From Mya arenaria (lineage: Eukaryota; Mollusca; Bivalvia; Myida; Myidae), in the NCBI RefSeq assembly GCF_026914265.1, contig NC_069130.1:15588366-15652365 (forward strand): a stretch of 64,000 nucleotides of DNA. The letters are read 5' to 3'. This document shows, piece after piece, positions 12,631 to 24,769 of this stretch; position 1 is the first letter of the stretch, and each line of letters begins with the position of its first letter. The translations under genes were made by a program, and so were the position numbers. Below the pieces are notes generated by a model. That model did no database searches and was not told where the DNA came from. It was given only the letters and a program-made list of their open reading frames with translations.

Positions 12631-13535
12631 ACGATGTTTTCTCTCAGCACAATAACTATTTATTACCAAATGAAAGGTTCAAGTTTAAAGACAAAGCGTT
12701 ATCTCTTCAATGTTTAATGATTGACGCTTATCGAGAAGCGCAAGCAAAGAAGCACATCGGTATTAAAGTTACCATTTCCAACTTCATCATTTTGGACGAC
12801 GAGCAAAACAAAGACGATCTTGTTGATTTAATACGCATGAATAAAACAAGGGTCAAGTCAATTTTCATCAATAAAAGTAATGCCATTTTCAATTACACCG
12901 ACCTTCAAGGGATTTTTAACGACTCTTCACAAACTCTCATGGCTGTGGAGCTAGATGAAAGAGATGGTTGTTTTGACTTAACCAAATGCAATAACATACG
13001 TTACATGTGGCTTCAAGGAACAGATTGTACCTCCGTTTTGCTTGACCCAACACATATTGTTGCACTGGAATTACGAAACACATCACATGCCATTGAACAA
13101 CAAATCTTAGATGGCATTTCTACGAATTCCCCAAACCTACTCCACCTTTCATTATCTAAAATGAAAGAAGCTCAACTGTTACATCAAACCATTCCAGAGC
13201 TAACATGCCTGCAGACAGTCTATATTGGAGATACTGACTTTGGCGAACGCTGCATTTATTTTCCTCCTTCAGTGAAGGGAGTAACATTGTGTAATGTGAC
13301 TATGTCTGCAAACTCGATGATTGGAATGCTTAAGAAAATAGGCACATCAAACATGTCTGCACACATCTTTCTACACAATTGCATTGTCACAGATAAGTCA
13401 AGGTTACAGAACATTAGGGCTTCGTTGGAAACATCAGAGGGTCTTTCAGTCAAATCGTTTCAGGAAAAGGTCAACCATTTGTATGCACATATCACTACCT
13501 TGCACGTACAAAGCGGTGAGAAAAGTCATTTATAA
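12624..13535 (+). pseudogene. C-terminal LRR-like part of the same NACHT gene, displaced frame
   Basis: From Trp at 12,624 (WIDDVFSQHNNY) this frame stays open for about 303 codons to TAA at 13,535. It reads as the natural continuation of the NACHT protein. It contains irregular leucine-rich strand-like segments such as LLHLSLSKM and LQTVYIGDTDF, consistent with the degenerate LRR or sensor region that follows the winged helix in animal NACHT proteins. The frame is open upstream to 12,531 only by overlap; the in-frame ATG there gives out-of-frame residues. Removing the duplicated AG would give one reading frame of about 840 codons. No separate promoter or splice acceptor explains the shift. 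Confidence 0.8.
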
Positions 13536-14677
13536 GATGTTCTTACCAATCATTCACTTAATTTCATGAAGAAAGCTGAAAATATGTAAGCTGATAAAAT
13601 CATGCTTGAGTCAAACTTTTGATAGAAACACGTATTTGTGTCTATTGAATTTAAGAAACCATAAGAACATTCCCTTGCTGGGAGTCCGACCGACCACCTC
13701 TTGTTTACTCTCTCTCTTGTGGTATTCAACATCTGCCAATAGGTATGCAACATAGTTAAAATATAAGCCACCCTTCAGTGGCCACGCGAAACACGAGAGA
13801 GTAGCAGTATTTACGGTTATCGAGAGGTAGGTTTTCTTCCTATCACGGAAAATATCTGGGTTAATATTTACTCAGAAATGCATAATATTAATTGTGTTTG
13901 TAAAAATGCTTTAACTGGAGTAAAGATTGTAAGAATAGCTGTATCTGTTACAAACAATCAGTTCTGCAATCAGGCACAATCTTTTGTCAAAATTAGTTAA
14001 ATTATTAATATTTTGAAACATTAACGATTTCTGAGCCTAAGTCTCAAACTTAGACTCAAGGCGATAGGGAATATGGGCGCTTTCCAACTTAAGATGAAAA
14101 GTCATACATCACAATGTCCCGTGTTGTATCAGCGAGCGTTGAAATTTGGAAAGATATATCGGACCGGTAAACGACCGCTGCAACATATGTTAACATATTT
14201 GTTTTATTTACAATCTGATTTACTTTATATCCACAAAAGAATGAGCTTATTTAAGCATAATGTAATAGTGTTATTAGTACTGCGTTTAGATTCTTGAGGC
14301 TGTTTTAGACTCGAGTGTTTTGTTGCCGATTAAAATTTCATAAGGCGTTAGTCGAGTGAGTTTAAAATAATCAAAATTTACCAGAGTAGAATACGACCCT
14401 GTAACAAAACGCAGTAGTATTAACTATTTTAGTATATACACTACTGGTTTAAATCACTTTAAAGACAACCGACTGCATGATAAATTCATTGTATTTAAGC
14501 AGTTTTTTGCTTTATGACGTCATAAAAACATTGCGTAATGATATTTGTCATGAAGTGACGTAAACACGGATGTAGTGCAAAGGAAGAACATAGATTACCG
14601 TTTTATGAGATATGTTTTGAGTATATTAGTATAATGGGTTTATAATAACATAAATGAATGTCCATTTTGAATCATAG
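13536..14677. other. Intergenic or 5' region between NACHT and peptidase genes
   Basis: No domain-bearing frame was found. It should contain the first exon of the peptidase gene, because the peptidase frame has no early in-frame ATG and is preceded by an acceptor-like ATCATAG ending at 14,677. A donor-like GAGAG followed by GTAGGT near 13,826 could end a 5' untranslated exon, but this is not provable here. A 74-codon ATG frame at 14,073-14,297 shows nothing recognisable. Confidence 0.4.
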
Positions 14678-15679
14678 TGGATGAAGAACCAGAAACAAGT
14701 ATTATACCAGACAGGGCGAAACTGAATGTCATTTGCGCAGAAAAGGGGAGAAGATCAGACGAAGTACTTGCATTTACCGATACGATTTGCGACACAATCA
14801 GAGAAAAACTGGATTCGCATTTCACGGCACGAAACCTGAAAACAAAGGTCGTGGATATATATGCTTCGTACCCAAAAGAGGATGAAATAAGTATAATTTT
14901 TGTTATCACAAATACACATAAGGTTCAGGATGAGGTCGTTATGCAAGTTGTAGATTATGGATTTGTATTGAAATCTTTAGATTCAGCGACAACTGAAAGT
15001 AAATTGAATGAGGCAGAATTTGAAGACTTCTTGCCTCAGGCGGATATATGCAAACTAAACCAATATATCTCCATTAATTCAAAGCAACTTTTCCAATGCC
15101 ATTCAAATTTAAGAATAGTTACTGGTAGTAGAGTTGATGTTAGCCGCTTTTCAGAAAGGAAAAGAGTTTGCATTCAGTTGTTTGTCCACGCTAAAGGCTT
15201 CATCCCTCTTCGAGAGGAGCCTTTTCCAAAACAATACGAAGGCTTTACAGTGATCGTTTCTGAAGGTATTTGCGTTCTTTATACAAACTTGGCTGCGACA
15301 GAAAGACACGATGAGCTTAAGATTGGATGTCAAATAATGAGGGCTGAACTATTTGATGCCAATCATTTGCCATTGAATGGAACGCTTGGTGGTTTTTTCG
15401 AACATCCTGAATATGGACTTTGCGGCATGAGTTGCGCTCATGTACTCTTGAGTAAAACAGAGCTGACACGTTGTAAAGAAAACAATGGAAAAGTGCATTA
15501 CCCCGACGTGAATGCTTCCGTTTACCAACCAAGTTATGCAGAATCAAACAAAATAGGTCACTTGGTCCAGGCGATATATGATGAAGGAAATGAGCAAGAG
15601 GCCGGAGTAGAATTAGCAGTATTTAATATATCCGACAGAGAGCCATTATCTGGAGCCTTCCCAGCAATAAAATTAGACG
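14678..15679 (+). CDS. Trypsin-fold peptidase-like protein, exon with N-terminal domain and catalytic His
   Basis: This frame of about 334 codons starts after an acceptor (ATCATAG) and ends in GACG followed by GTAATA, a plausible donor. Residues 1 to about 170 form an acidic, mixed domain I cannot name (motifs IIFVITNTHKVQDE and LFQCHSNLRIVTGSRVD). The C-terminal third holds GLCGMSCAHVLL, which matches the His box of chymotrypsin-fold peptidases (His codon 15,439-15,441, about residue 255). It is followed by GVELAVFNI, the place where such folds have the catalytic Asp; here a Glu sits there. The Ser box is in the next exon (17,878-18,437), joined in phase (G plus AT gives Asp). The true start codon lies upstream and was not identified. 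It resembles the uncharacterised trypsin-like peptidases common in bivalves and corals; its substrate is unknown. Confidence 0.75.
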
Positions 15680-17877
15680 GTAATATTTTGATTTGATATT
15701 TAATTTGATATAAATATATTTGTAAGATTGAAATGTATTCCTCAACTAATGGCGCAGTAGAATGGAACTGCTACGTTCTGCGACCACGAGTGGAAAACAT
15801 TTAGATCTAACGTCAAAATTTAACATATATTTTGTTTTAGCTTCTGATAAAATGAAATATTTTGTACATGATTCGCATGCACATTTATTGTTTTCAAAAC
15901 GAAACCGTTTACCTTTGCATAATCCGTCAAAGATTTTCCTTAAGAGATATAGCTTTGCGGATTTTGTTTCAATATTGGCCCAAAAAAGGCAAGCGTTATT
16001 GTATTATTGCTTTGAATCTAATGCAAGAAAACTGCATTTGGTCCGTCCAGAGACATATATTTGTACTTGATTGACAAAAAGTATATACAAAGCAGTGATT
16101 TCCCATTGCATAAATGAACAACGTTTAAATTTGTCCGTCCGGAGTAATTGATGTTCAACTAATAGCCACAAAAAATCTTAAACGCGGTGTTATTGAGTAT
16201 ACTAGAATATCGCAAATTACACTAGCAAAACGAGTGACTGTCAAAAAGATATATATGCATACGTGATATCTGAAATCGTGGGCAAACTAAAGAATAATGC
16301 TTTCCAAACCTGACAAAGATATGTATGTTTTAACACTTGGATACATAAAACCCGGCGCACGAAACCGTAAAATTACAATGACAACACGGCAAATGTCAGT
16401 TTCTTTGAAACTGCTTCTTGTGATAGTATCGTGCTTTTGCAACTAATAATTACCATTTACCACACATATCAAACAAACATAACAATTAATGAATACCTCA
16501 CTGAAGTAATGGAGTAATGCTCTCTTTTTAAAAACTTCGGATTCCGTCCATAGTAACATTTGTTTGACAGCATATTTTCCTGCGTTTAAGCTGTTTTAAT
16601 GCTGTAGGGCACGCGAGAAAACTTCATGAACAGGCTAGCGCTTTTTGGTCATTTGCTCGTTTGCCCTTCTGCGTCATCCAATAGTCCGACGTCATAAATT
16701 TTGACGTTTTCAATTTTAGCTGCGTTAAGTTCTGGGCTGGAGCATACTTAAATAACATCTGGATTCAATTACACAAGAGATTTTGCCCTTTAAATAGTGT
16801 ATAAAGCTACCGGTTATCCGTCCGGAACCATAACTATGTTAGTCATCATCCGACATTTATGAAATTTGTGTGAATTATGTACAACCATAGTGCGGTAGTG
16901 CACGCGAAATATTGTTTCTATATATGGTCAGTAACAGCCCTTTAAATATTGAAGATTTGTTTTATGTTTGCCCAGAGCCATTTCTTTGTAACTGATTAAC
17001 AAAGGCAATGCAACAAATATAGTGAAAGTATAACTGTAGTGCACTGGTTAACGCGCAAGATTCATCTAGATTGGGTCAGTAACACAAGTATTTTCACCCT
17101 TTATTCGTCCGTCAGCTGCTACTTTTTTCAGTGAAGACAGTAATTCATGGAACTTACATTAAATGTCTATATATTTCGTGTGAAGAAGCGTGGTCATGAT
17201 TCGTATCAATAAGGTCAGTAAGAACAGAGTTTGTCATTTGAATCAATGGAAAACAGAGCTATACATCTTTATTTATTTATTTTTGCCGGATATTACAGAA
17301 ATTTGCATAATGTACGTGCATCCATTGTGCTGTGTAGCATGTGCATGTTTTATCTAGAAAAAAATCAGTATCATCAGAGCAATAACCCTTCGATAACTGA
17401 ACTATATTTTTTTTCTTTTGAAGAGATAACTATTGTTTTGCCTGAATACATTTTTATAAAGCAAACATCAACAGATACTTAAGGCAATTGCGAGCTCCCA
17501 TCATCAAAACTAATGACGAAGCTTTTTACCAAATAACCATACATTTTAGCCTGTATAGAATGAGCAACACCATAATTATTGCAATTTGTCCTTTTTAATC
17601 GATAACAAATAGTTATTTTAACTATCATAAACATTAACCAATCGTGAGTGCACAATGGTAACTCAACAACCTCGATTAAAAGCCAGAATACTTTACCCAT
17701 AAAATTTTGTTTTCTTGAACTGTTTAATTCTTCCGAAAGTGAACTCATTTTGCCGGAGATATCAATTCTTAAATTTGATTGTTGTTCCTGTTTCGGAAAC
17801 GCATAGCCAATGACATAATATTCATGAAGAACAATATTTTTTCTGTTTTACATAAGATACATTTTTTATAATTTCAG
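15680..17877 (+). other. Intron of the peptidase gene with degenerate repeats
   Basis: This 2.2-kb interval lies between donor GTAATA (15,680) and acceptor TAATTTCAG (ending 17,877). The splice keeps the frame and links the His and Ser boxes of one peptidase. Inside, GGTCAGTAA recurs near 16,926, 17,074 and 17,213, and CCGTCC-type motifs recur near 16,135, 16,547, 16,820 and 17,107. Together these suggest an old tandem array of about 145 bp. A 102-codon frame at 15,762-16,070 shows no recognisable domain. Confidence 0.6.
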
Positions 17878-18437
17878 ATCACGCGGTGTCGCATTTTAAA
17901 TCTTATAACAGCGGTACAACGCTCGGTAAAGCACTTTTGACAGGAAAACAAGTTTGGAAATTTGGAATGGCTACCCAGCTTACTGACGGTTACGTTGGGA
18001 CTATTGTCTGCTCTATTAAGGTTCCTCCGCTAAAGTACGATTTACTTGGACACTCACTCGAATTATATAATCAACTTCAAGTATATTCACGAAACAAAAG
18101 CGAAACATTTGCTGACAAAGGTGATTCTGGAGCTCTTGTGTTTTATGACAGGCCAAATGGCGAATCAGTTTGCGTCGGAATGGTAGTAGGAGGTTGGATT
18201 GGGGAAGAAAACGTAGCTGCTGTCATGCCAATAGATACAATCATTCGTCAGTTAGGTGTACAACAGCTAAAACCCTTTTTTAAAAGCATTGTTAGTGAAG
18301 ATATTGTTAACTTGCGATCTGAACTTAACAAAACTAATGAAAATGTCGAGCGTTTGCGCGGGGAAACGAGACAAAGTGTAGACCAGATAAACAGTAAACT
18401 TGATGAATTATTAAGGATAATTCCAAGCAATCAATAA
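17878..18437 (+). CDS. Trypsin-fold peptidase-like protein, terminal exon with catalytic Ser and coiled coil
   Basis: This exon follows acceptor TAATTTCAG and continues the frame of the 14,678-15,679 exon as D-HAVSHFKSYN. It contains ADKGDSGALVFYD, the GDSG serine box of chymotrypsin-fold peptidases (Ser codon 18,125-18,127), then VCVGMVVGGW, the usual beta strand after the serine. The last 45 residues (from about EDIVNLRSELNK to the stop) form a charged heptad-like segment predicted to be a coiled coil, a possible oligomerisation or partner-binding tail. Stop TAA is at 18,435-18,437. The internal ATG in HAVSHF context is absent, so an independent short gene starting here is unlikely. Catalysis is plausible for His and Ser but the acid is uncertain. 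Confidence 0.78.
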
Positions 18438-18562
18438 TCTAACATCTGAGACTAAAGATCCTAAAATGACGTTTAGAATATCCAAAACCGTGTTACAAAG
18501 TTTGTAAACAATTTTCATTTGGTTGACTTATTTAACTTGTATGTAAATATCATTTCTTAGCC

Positions 18563-18847
18563 TTAAAGGCCTAGTTTTAGCCTTCTATAAGTGACCCCCT
18601 TCCACCAACCCTGTATTGTACGTTGTGAATTGATCTAAATCTAATTGCCTAATTGTCTTCTCAGATCTCAGATCTGAATATCCTGCTGTGCAGTTTCGGA
18701 GGTTTTATTATAGAAATGGAACCTAAATGGCCCCGAGCCAATAAACAAAAATCAGGAAATTGGCCCTTACTGTGACATAAGTGCAATTAGCAGGAGAAGC
18801 ACAGCAGGGATTTGTCATGCCAAACATTCCTTAAACTAGGCCTTTAA
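18563..18847. mobile_element. Short TIR element (about 285 bp, TTAA ends)
   Basis: TTAAAGGCCTAGTTTTA at 18,563 is matched in inverse by TTAAACTAGGCCTTTAA ending at 18,847. The interior has no coding frame. Terminal TTAA on both sides would fit a piggyBac-type non-autonomous element, but the assignment rests on the ends only. Confidence 0.55.
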
Positions 18848-20170
18848 CGAATAGCAATTTATGTTATATTAACTAAACATTTGTAAATATGATTGTACCA
18901 TGTCTGCATGCCGCACTATAATGGGTTGAAGAACGTGGTTTGGAAGTTATTGTTTTGATATACCATAGCAATGTTGAGGCTATGCCATTAATACCGCCTG
19001 TTTGTCTAAGTCATTTGGCTAGAAAATGATAAAACTAACGTTACACCTTTAACGATTAAATACTTTTATTTTCATCAAGAGATATTCTCACATGAATCAA
19101 TGTTTTCTGTTGACTGTACTTCCAACTGGTGTACATGGCATTTAAATGTGTGGCAGGTTATGCTTGATTTATAACACAAAACGTTAATAAAATTAATGAT
19201 TTAATATTATATAAATATATAAAGATGTGTTTAAGAGGTTACTTGTTTGTACCTGGTTTCATTCAAATAAGTCAATAAAATTGTTTTAGAATGAAAAATG
19301 TAAAATGTGTTAATAATGAGGTAGAATTTATCGCTATTTTTCAATGTGATAAACCATTTTTTATTATATTAAATAAATAATTTAAAACGACATTGAAGAT
19401 AAATGGTTTGTGATGATTTCCTTATACAGATTGAAATTAAATTATTCGTGTTAAGTAGGTGTATGTTTTCATTGTGGAATGAGGTAAAAATAATCAGTCA
19501 TCACGTTAGCACAGAACGAAGCGTACAATGCCCATGATGCGACATGAGTTACCGAACACATCAGATTCAAATTCACATAACGGTGTGATGTTGCAGTATG
19601 TAACTTGTAATTATTAAAGATAAAGAGACGGTAGGAAAACAAGTTTAAACTTCTTTTGGTAAAATACAGATGCAAGAAAGTTGTTAAGAAATACTAAATT
19701 ACTTAGTATGAACATGATCATAGGATTTGAATTTTGTCAATTCAACAATATCTTTTCTCAATAAAAACCAACAAAAAATCAAAATCGGACCGGCTTTTTT
19801 CAATGAACCAATACCTACTGATCATTTCAATGAAGCAATACTTACTTAGACAGGAAAAGAACTTCTTAATGTATGAATGCCTCATTTCAATCATATTGTT
19901 TGATGTATTTTATCAGACAGTAATTTTCCCATGATGTCATTTTGGTCTGATAACATTCTTTGTTAACATATCTTTATTCTGCTGCTTTTATATTTTGTGA
20001 ATATTACATTGTTTGAAATATAAAAACATGCAGTGCGCATATGTTGACGTTTTAAAATATATTCTTACAAATATGTTGTGCTTTTTTACGTGTTCAAATA
20101 TTTCTAGTCAACCAATATGAATAAGAATAATATCCATTCTATGTTTTATTAAATAAAACAAACGTATATG
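18848..20170. other. Non-coding interval
   Basis: AT-rich sequence with no supported gene. The short frames at 19,469-19,675 and 19,734-19,934 have no recognisable content. Confidence 0.5.
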
Positions 20171-20179
20171 AGTTCAAAT

Positions 20180-20345
20180 ATTTGACCAATTAGCGCAGTT
20201 GTAAGCCAATTCGTTTCTCGACAAAGTGCAAGAGTTTGATCCTCGGCCTGGGCAGACGTGAGATAGATAGGTTGGTGGTCACCAAGCCGGACAAGTGGAG
20301 TTCCTCCTGGCACTCCTGTCAGACCAAAATCACGCGCAATATTGT
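20180..20345 (+). mobile_element. tRNA-derived SINE-like element
   Basis: An A-box-like TTAGCGCAGTTGTAAG (from 20,190) is followed about 40 bp later by a B-box-like GAGTTTGATCCTC (near 20,232). This spacing and order is that of a pol III internal promoter in a tRNA-like head. The following TTGGTGGTCACCAAGCC could be the SINE body. It does not fold as an intact tRNA by eye, so it is called a SINE rather than a tRNA gene. A 130-codon frame on the opposite strand (20,149-20,541) runs through it and is disregarded. Confidence 0.5.
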
Positions 20346-22723
20346 CTAACACGAGTGACTTAGCATAAATACATGTAATATTCTCCACAATCGTTGTAAA
20401 ATAAATAAAATTTAATCTAAAAGACTGTAAATAACAGACATGTACGTGAGGCATTTGTGTTTTGTGACAGGTCATCAAATGAAATAAGCTCATATAGGTT
20501 ATACGTTGTACCAATAGAGGCATGTCTGTATTTTGGAGCAATTTATGAAAGTCACATGACCTTGTGTCATGTACACAATCTACATTATGTAGGTTAATTA
20601 GAACGTGGACAAGGCCTTTTGATTGGTCACTTTGGTTTTATGAGGGGATGGAACTGTCGCTCTTTGGTATAAGTACTTAAAAGGTTGCTTAAAAAATTCA
20701 AATATAACAGTTATTTTTAAATAGAAAGTATTTCAATGCTAATGCACTTCCGATTTCATTAAGAAAGTACAAGTGTTTGTGTTGTGGTATACTGTACGTT
20801 AACAATGAAAACAAAAACGCTATGAAATTTAATCAAAGAATATTTGTACACCACACGTTCTGTCGCAACATGACCACCGATTTATAACTATTTCGCCTTT
20901 ATATGTGGTAGTATTAAAAAAGGTACAGGGAGGGTGTAACTAGAACTATACTATAGGGACAAGTATTACCTATTCCACGTGCCCTCCTTAAAAATTGCTC
21001 TTTCCATCATCTCTTGTTCTCGACTGGTCCTAAATGGACACTTGGGACCAGGCTTATAAATTACTTTTATTTCGCATACATTCATAGTCTTTCATACTCT
21101 GTATATCTAGGACTGAAAATGCACGAGTGATGTCATTTTTCTCCGTCAAAGAATGCGTTTAAAATGAATGGCTTCGAATGAAACTTTTGCCTCTGTCTAC
21201 GATCTAAATCTTGTCGCGGGTGAGGTGTCTATTCCGTTTTCAAGGTCTTTCATTTGCTATTCCCTTTCAAAAAAGCATTGTTCTTCTGTACATTTCACGT
21301 GTGATTGTCAAAAAAGGCAACTTTTGTTTTTGTAGTATTTAGAAAACCTTTACTTATCGAGACGTTAGAAAGTTTAAATATTTCGAAATACAAACAAAAG
21401 CAAGGATAGGTAAAGTCATGACCCGGTGTCTCCACTTTCGCATAATACTTGATAAATATTTAATAAAAACATCACCATGTCTGCCTATGGTATCACAAAA
21501 AGGAGAAGGCTAGACTCATTTTATTTATTAAATGATTAATGAAACGATTATCCAGCATTGCATCAATGTAAACAAAAAACATCATACAAACCACTGTAAC
21601 GAGGTAAACTATCAAACTCCAAGTCCAAGATTAATACTTTGAATAAAGTTAATTCTTAATACATGTGCTCAACAATGCATTTCAACATCTCTCTCCTTTT
21701 TTCTTCTGCTTCGGAACACTCAGTTGATATACACATAATTATTAAGTCAGCCAACATCTCAGCTGGGACGAAAGCTGTTTCAGCTTCTATCTTTGTACAA
21801 AATGACAATCAAGTTCCTTTTAATAAATCATAGTTTAGAAATCTTAAATTTAATTTACAGTTAGTAGTTACAGTTACAGTTAAGTATAATGTACTCTGCG
21901 AGTGACGAGTATTATCAATAAGTACCCAAAGTTCCAAATGAACTTATCAATTCTTCTAACTAAACACGTGGTGTTTACTTACGAAGTCACTTTGTACAAT
22001 TGCATCAGAAACTTAGCATTTTAGACTTTTAGAATAAGAAGAAGAATAAGAATAAGAGCCAAATGTAAACAGTCATGTATTTGAAAAATATTATTGTCTT
22101 TTATACTTCATAAAAACCAAGCCGAGACGCTTGAGAACCATAGCATATATTAATAATCAAATAAATAAAGCTTGCATCATTAATTTAAAAAAAAATCAAT
22201 TAATTAGTTAAAGAAATATAAGCCAACAAAGGCCACTATGTTACAACGTGCTTTCAATACTAAAAGACGTGTCGTTTTAGAAGAAAAATTAGATGTGTGT
22301 TTGAATCAAAAATCATTCCACTGCTTTTAGTTCAATACATATATTAAGATAATTCCAGATATTTGGCGTTTCTAGTTTGGACGAATTGAAATGTAAGGCT
22401 TTTTAAATGGACACGATTTTAAAAACACATACATTTGGAACTTTTTCGGTATCGATAGTCGAGTGGTCAAAGGAAATAATATCCGATTCAGACTGTCCGT
22501 TGTTAGCAATTCTAACATTTGATATAAAATATTAAAAGACGTGTCTTGGCATACATATTAAAAATCATACGACTTGCATAGTTGTTGACATATCATTCAA
22601 ACAAGTTCAAAACGTTGATGTGTAATTTACAAGCGTCTCTTACACTGAATGGTCAAACTGTGTTCTCGACGTTAAGTGTTTAAGTCTTGTATCTCGGTAC
22701 AATAGTTATGCGAAAAACTACAG
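20346..22723. other. Non-coding interval
   Basis: No open frame with domain content. AT-rich, with a GAATAAGAAGAAGAATAAGAATAAG purine tract near 22,030 and no clear repeat boundary. Confidence 0.5.
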
Positions 22724-23353
22724 AAACAAGCTCAGTAGCAAACGTTTAAATATAAACCCGGTTTATTGAAACTGGTCAAACGCCAAAGACATAAAACATA
22801 AAAACCAAAAGATCACAAACAAGAATCATGGAAGAACAGCACAAAACTACACAAACAGCACATTGCATACATACTTTATATAAAAAAAAACTAGGTATGT
22901 TTATCAAGGATTGTTTGGTACCGCCTTGGAACGGTCAGTAAAATGTAAATGTACTGGGGAGTTAAACCAGTATAAGTGCACAAACCTTACCCTTATCCCA
23001 ATTATCCTAAATAAAGAAAAAAAAACGCTAAAGGTAAATCTTATCAAAGTATGAATTAACTTGAGGAAACTTAACAATAAAACAAATAATAATAAACTAA
23101 CAGGTAAACCCTTAGTGCTTTTATGAGTAGAGATCCAAACTCTATTTGCAGACGGAGGAATACAATTCAAAGCACCTAATACAAAAACTTTTCAAAGATA
23201 CCATGCAGTCATTGTTTGAAACTATAAGCATCACACACAGTCTGCCTTATAAAATAAAAGGTTTAAAACTGTGTGATCATAGAGTTTCGTAATAAAAAGC
23301 ATCATTGAACTAAAACTGGGAACAAATAAAGAAAACATTATTAAAAATTAAAG
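22724..23353 (+). repeat. Dispersed repeat, copy A
   Basis: About 630 bp starting AGAAACAAGCTCAGTAGCAAA and ending near AAACATTATTAAAAAT. It matches, at clearly lower identity than the palindrome arms match each other, the sequence at about 48,246-48,873 (+) and its mirror at about 30,930-31,560 (-). Shared blocks include GGTACCGCCTTGGAA and AATCTTATCAAAGTATG. No protein domain was recognised. The family is probably a retroelement tail or a non-autonomous element. Confidence 0.75.
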
Positions 23354-24365
23354 CGACATATATTAGCTTATTTTTTCTTCCAAATGATCACCTATGTAAA
23401 ATATTTGAAGAAAATGACTTCACATGCCAAAACACTCCGAGTCAACCAAAAACGGTTTTAAAGATAACATGAATTAGCAAACTTTTCATAAAATCAAGGA
23501 ACTGAAAGCTTAGTTATGTAAGGATGCTATATTCAACACTATAATTTGTTTTAGGAATTCATCTTCAAAAACTAGAAGGCAAGTACTCTTCAAAATGTTG
23601 CCTTTATATCCAGGGTTTAAATAAAATCCAAGTAATTCATTGAGTCTACCTCAATAACAAGTTTGTTTCAGTAGAGAATTTAGCAATATGCTAAACAATG
23701 TAAATTATACAATGTATGTAACAATCTTATGCCCAAAACCCCAAATCAAAACAGTAAAAATATATAATGTATACATCAAGGAGAAAATGTATATTATAAA
23801 TATCATTATATATGTGTCTTCTAACACAATCACAAGATGTTTAAGTGTTGAAAAAGTAGAGTAGTTACATCTGTATGATGATTGGTATTAATTGTATAAT
23901 TGTTGTTTTTTGTTTGCAGTAGATGATATTTGGAGTACGGCGTTAAGAGTCCGAAAACGACCAGGATTCCTTCCTGTTTTAGCCGGCCGTACACAAGGTG
24001 GATAGTGTCGCAGGCCTCTTACCAAAATACCAGTTTGCAATGATTGCTGCGCGAGAACTTTCAACTGACAGTTTAAACTATTCAAATGTTTTCCTTCAAT
24101 TTAAAAAGTACAATCCTGTAGTAAATCTATTAGGCATACTGTTTATAAACTTGATGCCAATTATCTTTTTTTATAGTTGAACAAGAGCATACCATCAGTT
24201 GAGCACTGGAACTTTTTGTAGTTTTCACACAATGTTTGGTAACACAGAATCTTCGTATCCAAGCTTCATACAACGATTTGAATCATATACAATGACTACA
24301 ATATTACAATCAAATTATCACACTAATTATACTACGCTATCTTATCCACTGAAAGGAAATGTGTA
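23354..24365. other. Downstream flank of HSPA12-like gene 1
   Basis: Non-coding, AT-rich DNA between the dispersed repeat and the 3' end of gene 1 (gene on the minus strand). It should hold the 3' untranslated region of gene 1. A plus-strand frame at 24,199-24,528 overlaps the terminal exon antisense and is a shadow. Confidence 0.5.
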
Positions 24366-24769
24366 TTATAGCCAATCAAAAAAGGCTTCCACTGATTTAC
24401 TTCCATTCGGCCCATTTACGACTGCGGAAACGGTCATCTGTGTACCTCCAAACTTCATGTCTACTCTGACAGTCGTTACATCAAAGTCACTATCGGGAAC
24501 AGTAAAACACACAAGCCCGACTTTCTGACATTCTGTAACAAACTTTGGTGGTTCGTCTTCCTCTGACTTATAAACTTCAATAGTTTGATTCTCTCTAGTA
24601 AGCGGAGAGGGGTTGAACTCGTGAGTAGCCGTTGTTTGTCCAGGGATCACTTCCTCACCTTTCTTAACAAAGACCTTGAATATGTCTTCACATTGGTTGG
24701 ACCCATCTCTTTGCACCCTATGTGACAACGGATGAAGTTCTTCAACAAACGGAGCCGATGTACTAATTC
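24366..24769 (-). CDS. Gene 1 exon 8: terminal exon
   Basis: 404 bp after acceptor TTATTTCAG, coding GISTSAPFVEELHPLSHRV, CEDIFKVFVKKGEEVIPGQ, EFNPSPLTRENQTIEVY and a C-terminus FFDWL with TAA at 24,366-24,368. The CxDxFxxF-xxxGE pattern matches the HSPA12 C-terminal region. Confidence 0.9.

Noticed and set aside
24199..24528. 109-codon plus-strand frame
   Set aside because: Antisense to the terminal exon of gene 1, with low-complexity residues.
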